Positions 1 through 11,117 of a DNA stretch of 64,000 nt are shown piece after piece; the first letter of the stretch is position 1; each line of letters opens with the position of its first letter. The notes below the pieces were generated by a model. That model saw nothing but the letters and a program-made list of their open reading frames with translations. It was not told where the DNA came from and ran no database searches. This stretch comes from Persicaria tinctoria (taxonomy: Eukaryota > Streptophyta > Magnoliopsida > Caryophyllales > Polygonaceae), in the NCBI GenBank assembly GCA_037127255.1, contig JBANSL010000020.1, forward strand, positions 64,243,598-64,307,597. Direction: 5' to 3'. A program made the position numbers and the translations under genes.

Positions 1-203
1 CAACAGAATAAATGTGTCGAATTATTACTAGGATTTCAAGACAAATACATTTGTATCATTCTTTGAATTTATCTTATTTTTAGGATTTGAATAATATAAA
101 TTATATGATTGTTTTATTTTGTGTGTTTGTTACACACACGTGTAACAAATTATATTATACATTTGTTTTATTGTATTATCCTTGATTTTTAAATTGTTCA
201 TCT
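1..203. repeat. Direct duplicate of 8878-9078
   Basis: This AT-rich stretch matches 8878-9078 almost base for base, including the CACACACGTGTAAC motif, with scattered substitutions and small indels. In the other copy it lies inside the putative intron of the small gene at 8627-9657. Similarity stops at about 203, where sequence related to the F-box pseudogene begins. Confidence 0.85.
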
Positions 204-420
204 TGCCCGATTTTGGGTTCTTGCCCGATTGCTCATGAGTGGAATCAGAGGAATTTGGTCGAGGCTTGTGGAGACTTGTATTTGCTTGACTCGTCAAGGA
301 CTCAAACCAGTGGTCCTTGAGAAGGTTACAAGCTAAATTTGCGACTCAAGAAGTGGGTTAAAGTGGAAGATCTAACCGAGCCTGCTATAGCTCTCCTTCC
401 TTTTCTTGTATGATCACAAC
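204..420 (+). pseudogene. F-box/DUF295 C-terminal fragment
   Basis: The segment is a near copy of 11897-12100, which encodes the last part of the DUF295 (KIB-type beta-propeller) region of the F-box pseudogene at 11118-12135. Readable pieces include GSCPIAHE and LRLKKWVKVEDL. Small indels break the frame around 300-320 and 395. It is directly fused to the 1-203 segment, although the two source segments lie about 2.8 kb apart in the other locus, so this is a rearranged, non-functional scrap. The following bases to about 640 hold a short Thr/Pro/Ala-type reading (430-490) that I do not recognise and no other feature. Confidence 0.75.
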
Positions 421-942
421 CTCCACAACATCGCCTCCACCTACACCGTTGCCATCGCTGGTACAACCGCTTGTGCTCGTCGGATGGTAGCCTAAATGGA
501 GGAGTCAGGACAAATATCCCAATTGAAGTAGATGAAGAAGAGGGGTAAAAAGAAGAAAAAGCCTGAAAAGAACAAACTGATTAAATTGTGTATTTTCATT
601 CATATCCTTATATTGCTATTTGATATACACATTTACCAAATACAAATAGGGGTATAGGTAGGGACGTAGGGTTGTTATATGAGTTGAATAAATCGAGCTC
701 GGCTCGAAAAAAACTCGACTCGAGCTCATTCACTTACCTGAACAAGCCGAGCCTGAACGCTTGGTTGAAAACTCGGCTCATTCGATTTAGACTCGAATAG
801 CTCGAAGTGTATGGAATTTCTAAAATTTTATTCACGTTAATATGTTATGACCAAGTAAAACTACTTAATGCTCGAAAAAATATCGGCTCGAGCTCGTTCA
901 TTTTATAAAACAAGTTAAACTTGAACAATATATATATATATA

Positions 943-2870
943 TATATATCAAGTGAGAAGTTGTATTTGAATGAGAGATGAGAAGTTTATTTTACAACCC
1001 TTGGATGGTAATCTAATGGCTTGTAATTAACTTCATTAAAAAAACCCATCAAGTGACACACTAAAAAAGCTATTGGAGAGAAAATGATGAAGACACGTCA
1101 CATCAACTAGGGGCAATTCCGCAATTCATTTATTTCTCATACATGAGCAGGTGAGTTTATTTCAAAATCCCAATTAGAAAATGAGTAAAACATAATATTT
1201 CAAAACAATATGGATTTGAATTTTACTCCGTATATATTAGGAGTATATGCACTGTACTAGTTGATTTAAAATTCGAAAAGAACCTATTACAACTTTACAA
1301 GTTGGGATTTTGAAAACAAATGGGTTGTCTTTCATTGTTTGCCATCGGTGGTCAAAGAAGCAATATAGATAATTCAATCTTCAAAGGTTGCTACTGCAAC
1401 AAAAGAGAGGTTGAATGTTGATGGCGTGAATAGGGATAAATTAAGGGTAACTTTAAATTAAACAAAAAAATGGTGAATAATCCCCTCATACATAGAACCA
1501 AAATGATTAACCACTTTGAAATAGGATATTCAACATGCATATGCGCTACTGGGTGGCGAAATTATAAAATTGTGATAAAAAAATCGGAGGGAGAAGAACG
1601 GGAGATTCAAATGGATGTTCAACTTCCTCTGTAAGTGTAAAACAATGAAGAAGATGATACTCCCTCCCCGCTTTTAGTGACTTTCAGTTTTTTTTTTAAA
1701 ATAAGGGAAATTTCGTCTGGTACCCCTGTGTTTAGTGCAATTCTTGATGGTGTCCCAAAGGTTTTTTTTTTCCGTTTGGTACCCCCGAGCTTTTGTAAAA
1801 TTCCGCCCCGTGCCCTAACTACAATCAAACCCTAACTCTGTTATTATTATTTAAAAAAAAAAAAAAAAAAAAAGAAAACAAGAGGCGTTTGTGAAATTGG
1901 GGGAAATTGTTCCCTGTTCATCGTCATCATCTACCTCCCATAGTCCAGTCCCTCCATAGAAATGCGGCGCTCGCGACTTGTGCAACTCGGCGTGAACTCC
2001 GACCTCAGCTCTGCTCGAAAGTTGCAAGGTGACTGGAGGGGAGGACGTATGAGGATAAAGGAATCGAGATCGATGCGACCCGGTGGTCACCATTAATCCC
2101 GATACTACAACTGCAGCGAGTTCGAGCCCATATACAAGTTCAATCGGCCTCGCTAAACAATCGTTCTGCTGCTTGCAAATGCTCCGACAGAGAGGGAATG
2201 TGTAAATTCGGCTTGCTCAATTGTGGGTCGCGAATTTAAACCAGTGAAGAACACAAAAAATCTCAAACCGCAAACTACCCACCTTTGAATTCCTTGTTTT
2301 CATCCACCAATTGCACAACCCACAATCGAATTGAAGATGACATTTGCAGACGAGGAGAAGCCCCAATCGAAGCCCAAAGTGTGGGGGTTGTTGAAGCGCT
2401 CCTTCCGACCAACCCCTCCTCCTCCTTCTTCCTCTTCCAATTCGAGACTCCATGCCCTCTTTCTCCACTGTTCCAACAACACCCCCAACGGCGCCGATGG
2501 ATCCAATTCTGCCGGAGTTCAGCGTTGCAAAGGGGAAGAAGGTGGGGATTCATATTTATTTAACGGAGTTGCATTTCAATTGAATTTAGGGCACGGGACG
2601 GAATTTTATAAAAGCTCGGGGGTACCAAACGGAAAAAAAAATCTTTAGGACACCATCCGAAATTGCACTAAGTACAGGGGCACCAGACAGAATTTCCCTA
2701 AAAATAATTTAATTTTTTGGGTTATGTGCTACTGTTACTTGACAGCTTTTTAAGCAAGTCGTGATGGTTTTTTAATCAAATTAATTACTAGCCATTAGAT
2801 TACCATCCAAGGGTTGTAAAATACACTTCTCATTTCTCATTAAAATACCAACTTCTCACATGATATGTCC
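943..2870. mobile_element. TIR DNA transposon (about 110-bp inverted repeats)
   Basis: Sequence 943-1055 (GTGAGAAGTTG, ACAACCCTTGGATGGTAATC) recurs inverted at 2760-2870 with roughly 85% identity by eye. Long TIRs suggest a Mutator-like non-autonomous element, but the flanks are TA microsatellite, which hides any target duplication. The left and right outside flanks carry a nearly identical 48-bp segment in direct orientation (886-933 and 2880-2927). No transposase is encoded. A second TIR element (1704-2699) lies inside. Confidence 0.55.
1704..2699. mobile_element. Inner TIR element, 996 bp, with gene-like interior
   Basis: The first 113 bp (AGGGAAATTTCGTCTGGTAC to GTGCCCT) recur inverted at 2588-2699 with about 85% identity. 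A clean target duplication is not visible; both flanks are A/T runs. The interior between the TIRs is GC-richer than its surroundings and has an open plus-strand reading at 2331-2570 with a Pro/Ser-rich tract (TPPPPSSSSNS), which could be a captured host exon. I do not recognise the protein. Unlike a normal gene, it has no evident introns or partner domains. Confidence 0.6.
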
Positions 2871-3089
2871 TCTATATATATATCGGCTCGAGCTCGTTCA
2901 TTTTCTAAAACAAGTCAAGCTTGAACAAAAAAAAAAAAACTCGTTTGAAAATTGGACTCGACTCGACTCGAGCTCATTTAACAAAAGAATCAAACTTTAA
3001 CATGTCAAACTCGGCTCGTTCGGCTAACACTCCTATACCAGTAAAACCCATACCCATATCAAACGCCCCTAAGAAATACTCCGTAAGGT

Positions 3090-3123
3090 TTTTTTTTTGT
3101 CTCAACTCAAACAGTCAAACCCA

Positions 3124-3158
<35 letters not shown>

Positions 3159-3898
3159 AACACCGGCGCCGCATTTCTTCGTGTCAAACTGTTCGCCGGC
3201 GGCCGGCCTGCTTCTTTCAGATCTGGTATTTTCCCCAATTTTCATATCCAGTTTGGATCTGATTTTTAATTTTGTTATATACTTGAGAAACAGGGGAAAA
3301 CTTTGATTTTGTTAGAAACTCCAATCTTGTTTTTTTTCAATTCTCTCGTCTCGATTCGTTATATACTTGAAAGTGGAAAAGGGCTTTGATCTTGTTAATT
3401 ATTTGAGTTTTTGATTTTGTAAGAAACTTGAAAGCTTGTATTCGTTAAATCTGGGGGGTTTTGGTAGTTAATCCTTAATTTTTTTATTCCTCCTCCTAAT
3501 GGTAAGCTATTAGGGTTAAATTAGTTGTATTTCAAGTTGTGCAATCGATTCCCAAATTTGTTGTGTTTCGATCTGCCTTGGTTATTGTATATCTGATGCC
3601 TCCATTGTTGGCGTTTATCATTGATAAATTAGAAGATATGTAACATGTATGGAATTTTATGATATGTAACATGTATGGAATTCATTTTTTGGACGATGTG
3701 TGACATGATTATGTGTGGATTTTGTATGAAATGGTATTAGGATAAGTATTTGATATTTTGATGTAGTGCATAGCAGCAATGCACACACACTGGGCAATCA
3801 GTTGAATTATTGCATTTGTTTCAAGCTGCTATGTCTTGATATTGAATCTAGGATAAGACTACTTCACTGTTTTCAGTCGGATATCCATGTGGCACGTG
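3090..3898. repeat. Shared non-coding block, copy 1
   Basis: This segment matches 7180-8040 over about 800 bp at high identity: a CT-rich leader with a (CT)n run at 3125-3155, CGCCGGCGGCCGGCC at 3194-3208, then T-rich intron-like sequence and ATTAGGATAAGTATTTGATA. It looks like a 5'UTR plus first intron with its gene gone. Similarity to copy 2 ends at CCATGTGGCAC (about 3898), where the MULE-bearing sequence begins. A shorter third copy lies downstream of the F-box pseudogene (12230-12450). Confidence 0.8.
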
Positions 3899-4029
3899 CA
3901 TGCACATTCTTTTTGACGTGTACCTTTAACGTAAAACTGCCTATTTGAAGGGAAGGTGGATAGCTTGATTCCGCACTCCAAAACAATGTCCGACTTCGTT
4001 CGATATATTCATTCACCGTTAGAATCGCT

Positions 4030-6864
4030 ATGGCCGAGGCGCAGAGCAATTGTCGTCTCCAAGTTTGCCAGGTACGAATATGTTTCATATGGTGAATATA
4101 TTTCGTATGCCTTCCGTTTTGTTCATATTTCCACTAATGTTATTACAGTTTCGAGACTTCACCTCTGAGTTCTCGGACCCAAGGGTTTGGAATGATCGTG
4201 ACGAAATGGTTACGCATTTCAAGGACTTGGGTCGGAGACACTGCATGATTTTAGTAATCAAGCGGTCTTGGACGGGGGCGTCGAACCGTCCAGGCGGGGT
4301 TCTCCTTGCTTGCGAGCAGTATGGGGAGTACCGACCACGCGGGAGGAAACTCCGAAGCACGCAATCAAAAATAAACGGTTGTCCATTCTCTCTACACGGG
4401 CATGAAGCTCCGCCGGGTCACTGGGTTATGACGGTAACCCACGGTGTTCATAACCACGGGCTTTCCACGAGCTTGAAGGGTCACGCTATCGCCGGACAGA
4501 TGACAGAGGGGGAAAAGAAGATGGCTAGGTGGATGAAGGAAATTGGTACCCCTCCAAAAGCTATTGGGTACGGATTGAGGCAGTTGGATGAAACCAGCGT
4601 CACGTCGTCGCGTTCCCTTAACAACACGCTCAACAAGATGGTCGTCGAAGAAAGGGGTAGTCGGACGATGACCCAAGATACCCTGCATCATATGCGGGAA
4701 AGAGGGTACTACTACGAGTTCAGACGACATCCGGATGACGACAACGTCTTGAGCGACCTCTTCCTGGCACATCCTGACGGGATCCGGCTTCTCCGAAGGT
4801 TCCATTACGTCATCGTATTGGACAACACGTACAAAACAAATGCGTAAGTTAACTATTTACGATTACATTATTACACATATAGTCAATTATGTCGTATTAT
4901 ACATGTAAGACATTTACACTTGCAGATATGGGATTCCATTGTGTGAGGTGGTCGGGTTCACACCCTTGGGCAAGACTTACTGCATCGCCTATGCCTTCAT
5001 GTCGCACGAGAACGAAGAGACATACGCCTGGGTGCTGCGTCAGCTTCAAGTCTTGCTTGGGACGGTTCAACCTCAAGCTATTATGACTAATCGGGAGCTA
5101 GGCCTCTCGGCGGCACTGAATGTTGTCTTCCCCAACGTCCAGCATCTCCTTTGCTGGTTACACGTGACGAGAAGATGCGAGGAAGCTGCTCTGAAGATCA
5201 CAAAGAATTTAAACTACGCTGGCACCTTCAAGGGCAACTGTTGGGGGTTGTTCGAATCGAGGTCGGAGGAATCATTCAACCGCCGTCGTCGGGCGCTACA
5301 CGCTGCATGACACCCATTCCCAGGTGTGGTGGCGTATTTAGAGGCGGTGTGGCTTCCGTACAACATGAGCATCGTACGATGCTACGCAGATAATGTCTTC
5401 CATCTCGGCACCCGTACGACAAACAGGTACACCTTACTTCATATCTCCCATTACAATATGATATGACTTCAAACATCTAGTGGTATGCACTTCAATGTGT
5501 ACAGAGTTGAGGGTCAACACAAGGTTCTGAAGGAGGCACTGCACTCATCGACTGGTGACTTTCGCATCGTGATTGATGCAATCCATAGAGTCAACGATTG
5601 TCAATTGCATGAGCTGCAAACTGCTTTGGAGATCGACCGCTTCAAATGGCCAACAACGGCGCATAAATTCTACCTTTTTGATGAGGTAAAGACTTTAATC
5701 TCCAAAAAGTGCTTCGATTATCTGTACAAGATGTGGCAGGATGTCGTGAACCAAAAGGTTCCTCCGGTATGCACGGACCGACATTGGAGGGTTTGTTACG
5801 GGATCCCTTGTGTCCATGAGATTCAGGCATACGTCAACTCCGGTACTTCGATACCCGCCGAGGACATCCACCCGTTCTGGATGGATTTATCACGGACTGA
5901 CATCGACGACACCCCATTGCCGTATGAGCTATCATCTTCATACACGGCTTCCAACGATGTATGTGACGATGAGCTGCACCCACCCTCATCTGCAAGCGTC
6001 CGAAGGAAAAGGAGGCATCGGGGGTCGAGGAATGCCTGCAAAACCAACCCGTTGCCATACGAGGAGTTTAGGGAAAGATTTGAGAGAGAAGAAGCACGTG
6101 CTGCTCGACATCGTCCACAAGCGACCTCAGCTCGACGTGGACGTGATGATGTGTTCGGAGGGTTCAACTGGGGTCGAAACAACGTTGATCCCTTCATGCT
6201 CGGTCATATTGAGACGGTGAGGGACACTGTTGGAGATGGTCATTGTGGCTACCGTGCTTTGGCGTTATTGACATTTCCGATCGGCGAGTCTGATTTCCCA
6301 GAACTCAAAACGTTATTATGCAATCACTTGGAGGATCACGCCGATCTCTACACCGATTGGTATACGGGAGAGTACCCATTCCAGCAGTTCGTCGACTACC
6401 AGAGATGGGCTGGAGCTGTGCATGGTGATAGGAGACGGTGGATAGAACTACCCATTATGGGTTTAGTATTTGCAACGGTAAATCAGATTCCTCTCGTCGT
6501 CCTAGTTTGGCATCATCCGTTCACATGTCTCCTCATGACCTCGCCGACACCTGCTAACAACCCTCAATCAGCAACCCTTGGTGTAGCCTGCATCGGAAAC
6601 CAAGACCATTTTGCCGCGATACGACTTCAAACGTCTTTTTTTATTACCTATTCATGCTTTTCATATATATGTCAATACTCTAACTCTAATTTTCCGTTCT
6701 CATAGATCTGGTTGTGTCCTAACGCTCATATTCCGCCGCCTCCGTCAGAATGGGTCGCACATCATCAACCGAGCGTCGAAGGATGGGGTGCTCCGTTTCA
6801 AGCTCAGTTTGAGAGATTTCGAGCCTTACGTGTCGAGTCCGGTCGCCCTTTACTGTTTTCCTAG
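4030..6864 (+). pseudogene. Mutator-like (MULE) transposase fused to an OTU domain, inactivated
   Basis: Exons inferred by splice signals are 4030-4071, 4149-4843, 4926-5426, 5481 to about 6620 and about 6706-6864 (stop TAG 6862-6864; the last donor is uncertain). The N-terminal third is a FAR1/WRKY-GCM1-like zinc-binding region (CEQYG, CPFSLHG, HGVHNH). The MULE transposase core follows: first catalytic Asp in VLDNTYKTNA, the family's CWLH signature, and a SWIM-like CYGIPCVHE. After a basic linker comes an OTU cysteine-protease-like domain (GDGHCGYRA with the Cys, NQDHFA with the His). Two defects are visible: an in-frame TGA at 5308-5310, and TNRE where the family normally has TDRE, losing the second catalytic Asp. 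Fusions of MULE transposases to OTU or Ulp1 proteases are known in plants. Terminal inverted repeats were not identified. Confidence 0.85.
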
Positions 6865-6869
6865 ATTTT

Positions 6870-7175
6870 ATTCCACCAGTTTATTGAAATTATGGATGTA
6901 AACATTTTTTCTTTCCGTTCCTTGTAACATTATTCGCATATTATCCGAATGAAAACCTTAACAATTATTGCTTTCCATTTAATTAGACTCTAAATCCTTC
7001 AACTCCACTAAACATTTCAATTTTTTCAATTAACAATATAAAATCTTCGGAAAGCCTAAACCTTAAACGCGAAACCCTAACTAGGATTTGCACGTCATTA
7101 ACAACGTTTAGTCCGGATTTGCGGTGCACAGAAGTATCGGTGCACAGTGGGCTCCCGATAAAATTGCTCTTAACA
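6870..7175. other. Spacer between MULE pseudogene and block copy 2
   Basis: About 300 bp of A/T-rich sequence with no convincing open reading. It may hold the MULE 3'UTR and terminus, but I could not find an inverted partner upstream of 4030. It ends at GTTTTTGTGTCTCAACTCA, where similarity to the copy-1 block starts. Confidence 0.4.
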
Positions 7176-7179
7176 AGGT

Positions 7180-8040
7180 TGTTTTTGTGTCTCAACTCAT
7201 ACCCATCCTCTCTCTCTCCCTCGTCAACACCGTCACTGCGTTTCTTCGTGTCAAACTGTTCGCCGGCGGCCGGCCTGCTACTTTCAGATCTGGTATTTTC
7301 CCCCAGTTCTCATATCCAGTTTGAATCTGATTTTTAATTTTGTTATATACTTGAGAAACAGGGGAAAGCTTTGATTTTGTTAGAAACTCCAATCTTATTT
7401 TCCCCCAATTCTATCGTCTGGACGCGCCCATATGATTTTTATTAAATCTGATTTCTGATTTTGTTATCTACTTGAAAGGACAGACCTTTCGATTCGTTAT
7501 ATACTTGAAAGTGGATAAGGGCTTTGATTTTGTTAATTATTTGAGCTTTTTATTTTGTCAGAAACTTGAAAGCTTGTATACGTTAAATCTGGGGGGCTTT
7601 GGTTACTCCTTCAATTTTTGTATTCCTCCTCCTAATGGTAAGATATTAGGGTTAAATTAGTTGTATTTCAAGTTGCGCAATCAATTCCCAAATTTGATGC
7701 GTTTCAATCTGCCTTGGTTATTTGTATATCTCATGCCTTCATTGTTGGCGTTTATCATTGATAGATTAGAAGATACTCCGTATGTAACATGTATGGAATT
7801 TTATGATATGTAACATGTATGGAATTCATTTTTTGGTCGATTTGTGACATGATTATGTGTGGAGTTTGTATGAAATGGTATTAGGATAAGTATTTGATAT
7901 TTTGATGTAGTGCATAGCAGCAATGCACACCCACTGTGCAATCAGTTGAATTATTGCATTTGTTTCAAGCTGCTATGTCTTGATATTGAATCTAGGAGTA
8001 GGACTGCTTCACTGTTTTCAGTCGGATATCCATGTGGCAC
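7180..8040. repeat. Shared non-coding block, copy 2
   Basis: This is the partner of 3090-3898: the same leader (GTGTCAAACTGTTCGCCGGC), the same T-rich intron-like stretch and the same AGTGCATAGCAGCAATGCAC. Copy 2 has an extra segment around 7420-7490 and continues past the copy-1 breakpoint into GCAGATTGTATCTGG. Because the repeat looks like a 5'UTR and intron, copy 2 may once have served the gene at 8627 or the F-box gene. From 8041 to 8626 I see only A/T-rich sequence with no supportable gene. Confidence 0.8.
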
Positions 8041-8626
8041 TTTGCAGATTGTATCTGGATCATGATTTAGGGAAATTTTTCCGTTAGATATCCGCTTTTA
8101 GGAGGTTTCTGGTTGGCGGTTGCTCCTCTACTCGCTGACACCATGTTTGTGTGGAGCAACTCACGAGTCAAAACCCTCTAGAGAATGGAGCCTAAAGGCC
8201 CTAAATTCGTTGGCTCATAGTGTACTCTTTTATATATCTCCACAATAACTATGCACTTAAGGTGATAAATATATACAATGAACTTTTGCATTTATTTTAC
8301 AAACAAGAACATGTAGAATAGAAGTTGATATTTGCGTCTATAAATATAGCTGAGCCCTTGCAAGAGAAAAATGAGCTTGTTCTTACTATTCTCATTGGTT
8401 ACTTGTTTCAAATTCGTATGTTTTTAATACTTATTACTTTTCTCTTGATTCTTTCTATATTCATGATTTATTATTTTGTATTTTTTTTATTACAAATTAC
8501 ATTTGATAAATTCCGACTCAAAATCATTAGATGTATTATTTCATCTCTTCTTACATTATCTTTTGATGTTTCTTCTCTCTTAGCATTATAATTTTGACAT
8601 CTTCTCCGCCACCGTCTTCGAGCAGC

Positions 8627-9657
8627 ATGGCCATTGCTGGTGTGATCATTAGTTCAGTCATCCTCAAGCAACTCATCCGTTGGTAAGTATGATTAGCCTC
8701 AAATGTTTATTTGGTTTATATCGTCGTACGTGTGTATGTGTGACATTTCAAAGTCTCTCCCATGGTTGCGTTTCGATGACGATTCTTTAGCATAAATGGT
8801 TGTTAATACTGTATTGCTTATTTCGGTACCATGTGGCTCAACTTGTGTGTTCTTTCTTGTTTATCAATTAATTCAATTTGAATAAATGTGTCGAATTATT
8901 CCTAGGATTTCAAGACAAATACATTTGTATTATTCTTTGAATTTATTTTATTTTTAGGATTTGAATAATATAAATTATACGTTTGTTTTATTCTGTGTGT
9001 TTGTTCCACACACGTGTAACAAATTATATTATACATTTGTTTTATTGTATTATCCTTCATTTTTAAATTGTTCATCTTATCTAGTATTAAACAGTTGCAT
9101 TTTCAAGTTTACAAACATGAAGTGCCTATAAAATTATACACCTGTTTTATCTTCTTTTTAATTTATGTGCATATATTATACATTTGTTTTTATTTCTTTA
9201 TACAGACATAATTAGAGATATTTACAAACAGTGTTAATTTTCTTATGAAGCAAATATATGCTGTTCTTGTTCATATCTTTCTAAACTGTCATATACTTAT
9301 TCTATAACTTATTTAATTTATTATAACATATTTCCAATTTAAACAACAAACTAATGTGTCTTATGCACTCTGCCACATTATGCTATTCTAGTTCATTTCG
9401 ATAAAGTGATTTTCATGGCTGAGTAATATAGCATTTTTTTTTTAAAAAAAAACATTGCTTTTAGGTGCAAGGACAGGTCTCAAAGGGATGACTTCATAAG
9501 GAGCATTGCCACTCATTTACTTGCTGCTGCTGCTGGCGCTGCTGCAGTAGAAATAATAAAAACCAAAACCACAACAAAAGCAAAAACAATAACAGCGACA
9601 CCACCTCATTTACTTGAAGGTTTGCAACTGTTTTCCATTTCAGTTACATCTATATAA
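8627..9657 (+). CDS. Putative two-exon small protein (82 aa), unrecognised
   Basis: Exon 1 (8627-8682) starts with ATG and ends at a consensus GTAAGT donor; exon 2 (9465-9657) follows a T-rich tract and TTTTAG acceptor and ends in TAA. The two exons sum to 249 nt, exactly 83 codons, and the split Trp codon joins in frame. The product begins with a hydrophobic stretch (AIAGVIISSVILKQL), a charged segment (RWCKDRSQRDD), a second hydrophobic Ala-rich stretch (LLAAAAGAAAVEII) and a Thr/Lys-rich tail. That suggests one or two membrane helices. I do not recognise a family. The intron contains the segment duplicated at 1-203. It could be the surviving 5' part of a longer gene. Confidence 0.4.
8878..9078. 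repeat. Duplicate of window positions 1-203
   Basis: This is the second copy of the AT-rich segment, lying inside the putative intron 8683-9464. It differs from 1-203 by scattered substitutions and diverges after TTCATCTT, where the 1-203 copy switches to F-box sequence. Confidence 0.85.
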
Positions 9658-9659
9658 AG

Positions 9660-10860
9660 TATATGTTTTCTCTCAGTACATCTCAGGAGGTGCACTGAAT
9701 CCTTACCTTTATGAAATATATATATAAAGTATATGTTAGTAAATAATTCAGAAATGAAATCATATGGATTAAATGATAATTTGATTCCAGTTATATGCAT
9801 ATTCATTAGGGACTTCCTTTCATAAATGATAAAGCAATAGAGCATAAGAAAAAACTCCCAGCAAACTTTCAATTTTTCCTCCAATTTTCTAGGTATGTGG
9901 TCCAATTTATTATTAAGAAAAAACTCCCAGCAAACTTTCATATCATGAATGAAACTTTAATGGATCAAATATAAAGTCCACTTACCCAAAAATTCATGAA
10001 AAAGATGTATGATATCCGATTTAAATATAGAAAATGGTTTTGATTAATCGAATATATCAATATTCGATTAAGGGAGAGAGGGGGGGGGGGGGGGGAGAGT
10101 GGGCACTCATTGGAAGTAGTTCTTTTTTACAAAGAAGAAAATAAAGAAAGGAAGTGAATATTTAAATATGGTTTTTGACTAATAACTAAGGGAAGAAGAA
10201 GAAGAAGAAGCTATATATATATTAGGGAATTTTGATTCTAATATCTTGAACTTTGACTCTCTTAAGGTGTGTGCACACTCCCCCTTAACTTGAAACTAGT
10301 GTAAAAATTAACATACTATGTTCTATATATATGTGTGTGTGTGTGTTTTGAGTGTAGAGGTGATTTGGGTAGTATTCAATAAATAGACAGAAAGAATAAT
10401 CAAATAAATTACCAAATTGGGTAAAATACGAACCTTTGCCCTAAACCGCCTAATAAATGTGTATTTACTGGAAACCGCTGCTATTAACAATTTGTTACCA
10501 ATCAACCACCCTACGAGATTTCCTTGTAAATCCGTGCAATTACCATTATTATACCTCTTAATTAAGAGTTTAAAGTGAAAAGCCTTGTAAAAGGGTGTTC
10601 CGCCTCTTCACTGCCCACCTCCTTTCTAACAGATAACCTCACCCTCTTTTTGCCTCACACACCCTCTCCTTCTACCTACAAATACCATTGGGATGAATTT
10701 TCTTTCTATCATATTTTGTAAAAATGGAATAAGGGATTGTCGTTACTGACACCCTTGTTGTCGGATAATTGAAATGGTTGTTACTGACACCCTTTGTGAG
10801 CTTCAAATCATTACCAAATACCATTATTCAAATCAAGCATTTTTTTAAAGAGATAAATTT
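9660..10860. other. Gene-free stretch with microsatellites
   Basis: No supportable gene. It holds a 26-bp direct repeat (AAAAAACTCCCAGCAAACTT at about 9848 and 9917), a run of 16 G at 10080-10095, a (GAA)n tract at 10196-10210 and a (GT)n tract at 10331-10345. Otherwise it is A/T-rich. Confidence 0.6.
10080..10095. repeat. Poly-G homopolymer (16 G)
   Basis: Sixteen consecutive G within a purine tract (GAGAGAGG before, AGAGTGGG after). Such runs can form quadruplex structures and are prone to length error in sequencing. Confidence 0.9.
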
Positions 10861-10864
10861 TTAA

Positions 10865-11028
10865 AGAGAAATGGTGTGGCTGATAAAATTGCTACTTTAG
10901 GTCACACTATCTCTGCCTCTTTGAATCCTTACAATGGCCTTTCCCTTCCGGTTCTCATCCATAACGATGGCTTAGTTTGAGACCGACGGATAATGATCCT
11001 TCCTAACCTCTTAGTTAAAAAAAAAACG
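10865..11028 (+). pseudogene. LINE 3' tail (RNase H C-terminus plus poly-A)
   Basis: The plus-strand reading NGVADKIATLGHTIS resembles the end of the RNase H domain of plant LINE ORF2 (compare VADSLANLAL in the LINE at 12684-18372). It is followed by a stop, about 50 bp of untranslated sequence ending TTAGTT, and a run of 10 A at 11019-11028. This is the structure of a severely 5'-truncated LINE insertion. I could not identify a target duplication. Confidence 0.5.
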
Positions 11029-11117
11029 TATACGAATAACAGTTATGTTTATTTCCGGTAGAAATCATCTACTGGTTTTCTTCATTTCAGATATGATGAT
11101 ATAAAATGTATATCTGA

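Larger units (their letters stand above)
667..3035. mobile_element. Degenerate hAT-type element carrying nested insertions
   Basis: The left end reads TAGGGTTGTTATATGAG and the right end, read inverted, TAGGAGTGTTAGCCGAAC. Both flanks are packed with subterminal CGAGCTCG/CTCGGCTCG motifs (690-935 and 2880-3025), the same motif family that bounds the well-defined hAT at 20343-21822. I found no matching 8-bp target duplication outside 667 and 3035, so the outer limits are uncertain. Most of the interior (943-2870) is a later insertion. Confidence 0.5.

Noticed and set aside
4392..4805. A 137-codon minus-strand open reading
   Set aside because: It is the shadow of the MULE transposase exon; GC-rich coding DNA often leaves the opposite strand open.
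8325..8591. An 88-codon plus-strand reading
   Set aside because: It is Leu/Ile/Phe-rich translation of A/T-rich sequence with no family signal.
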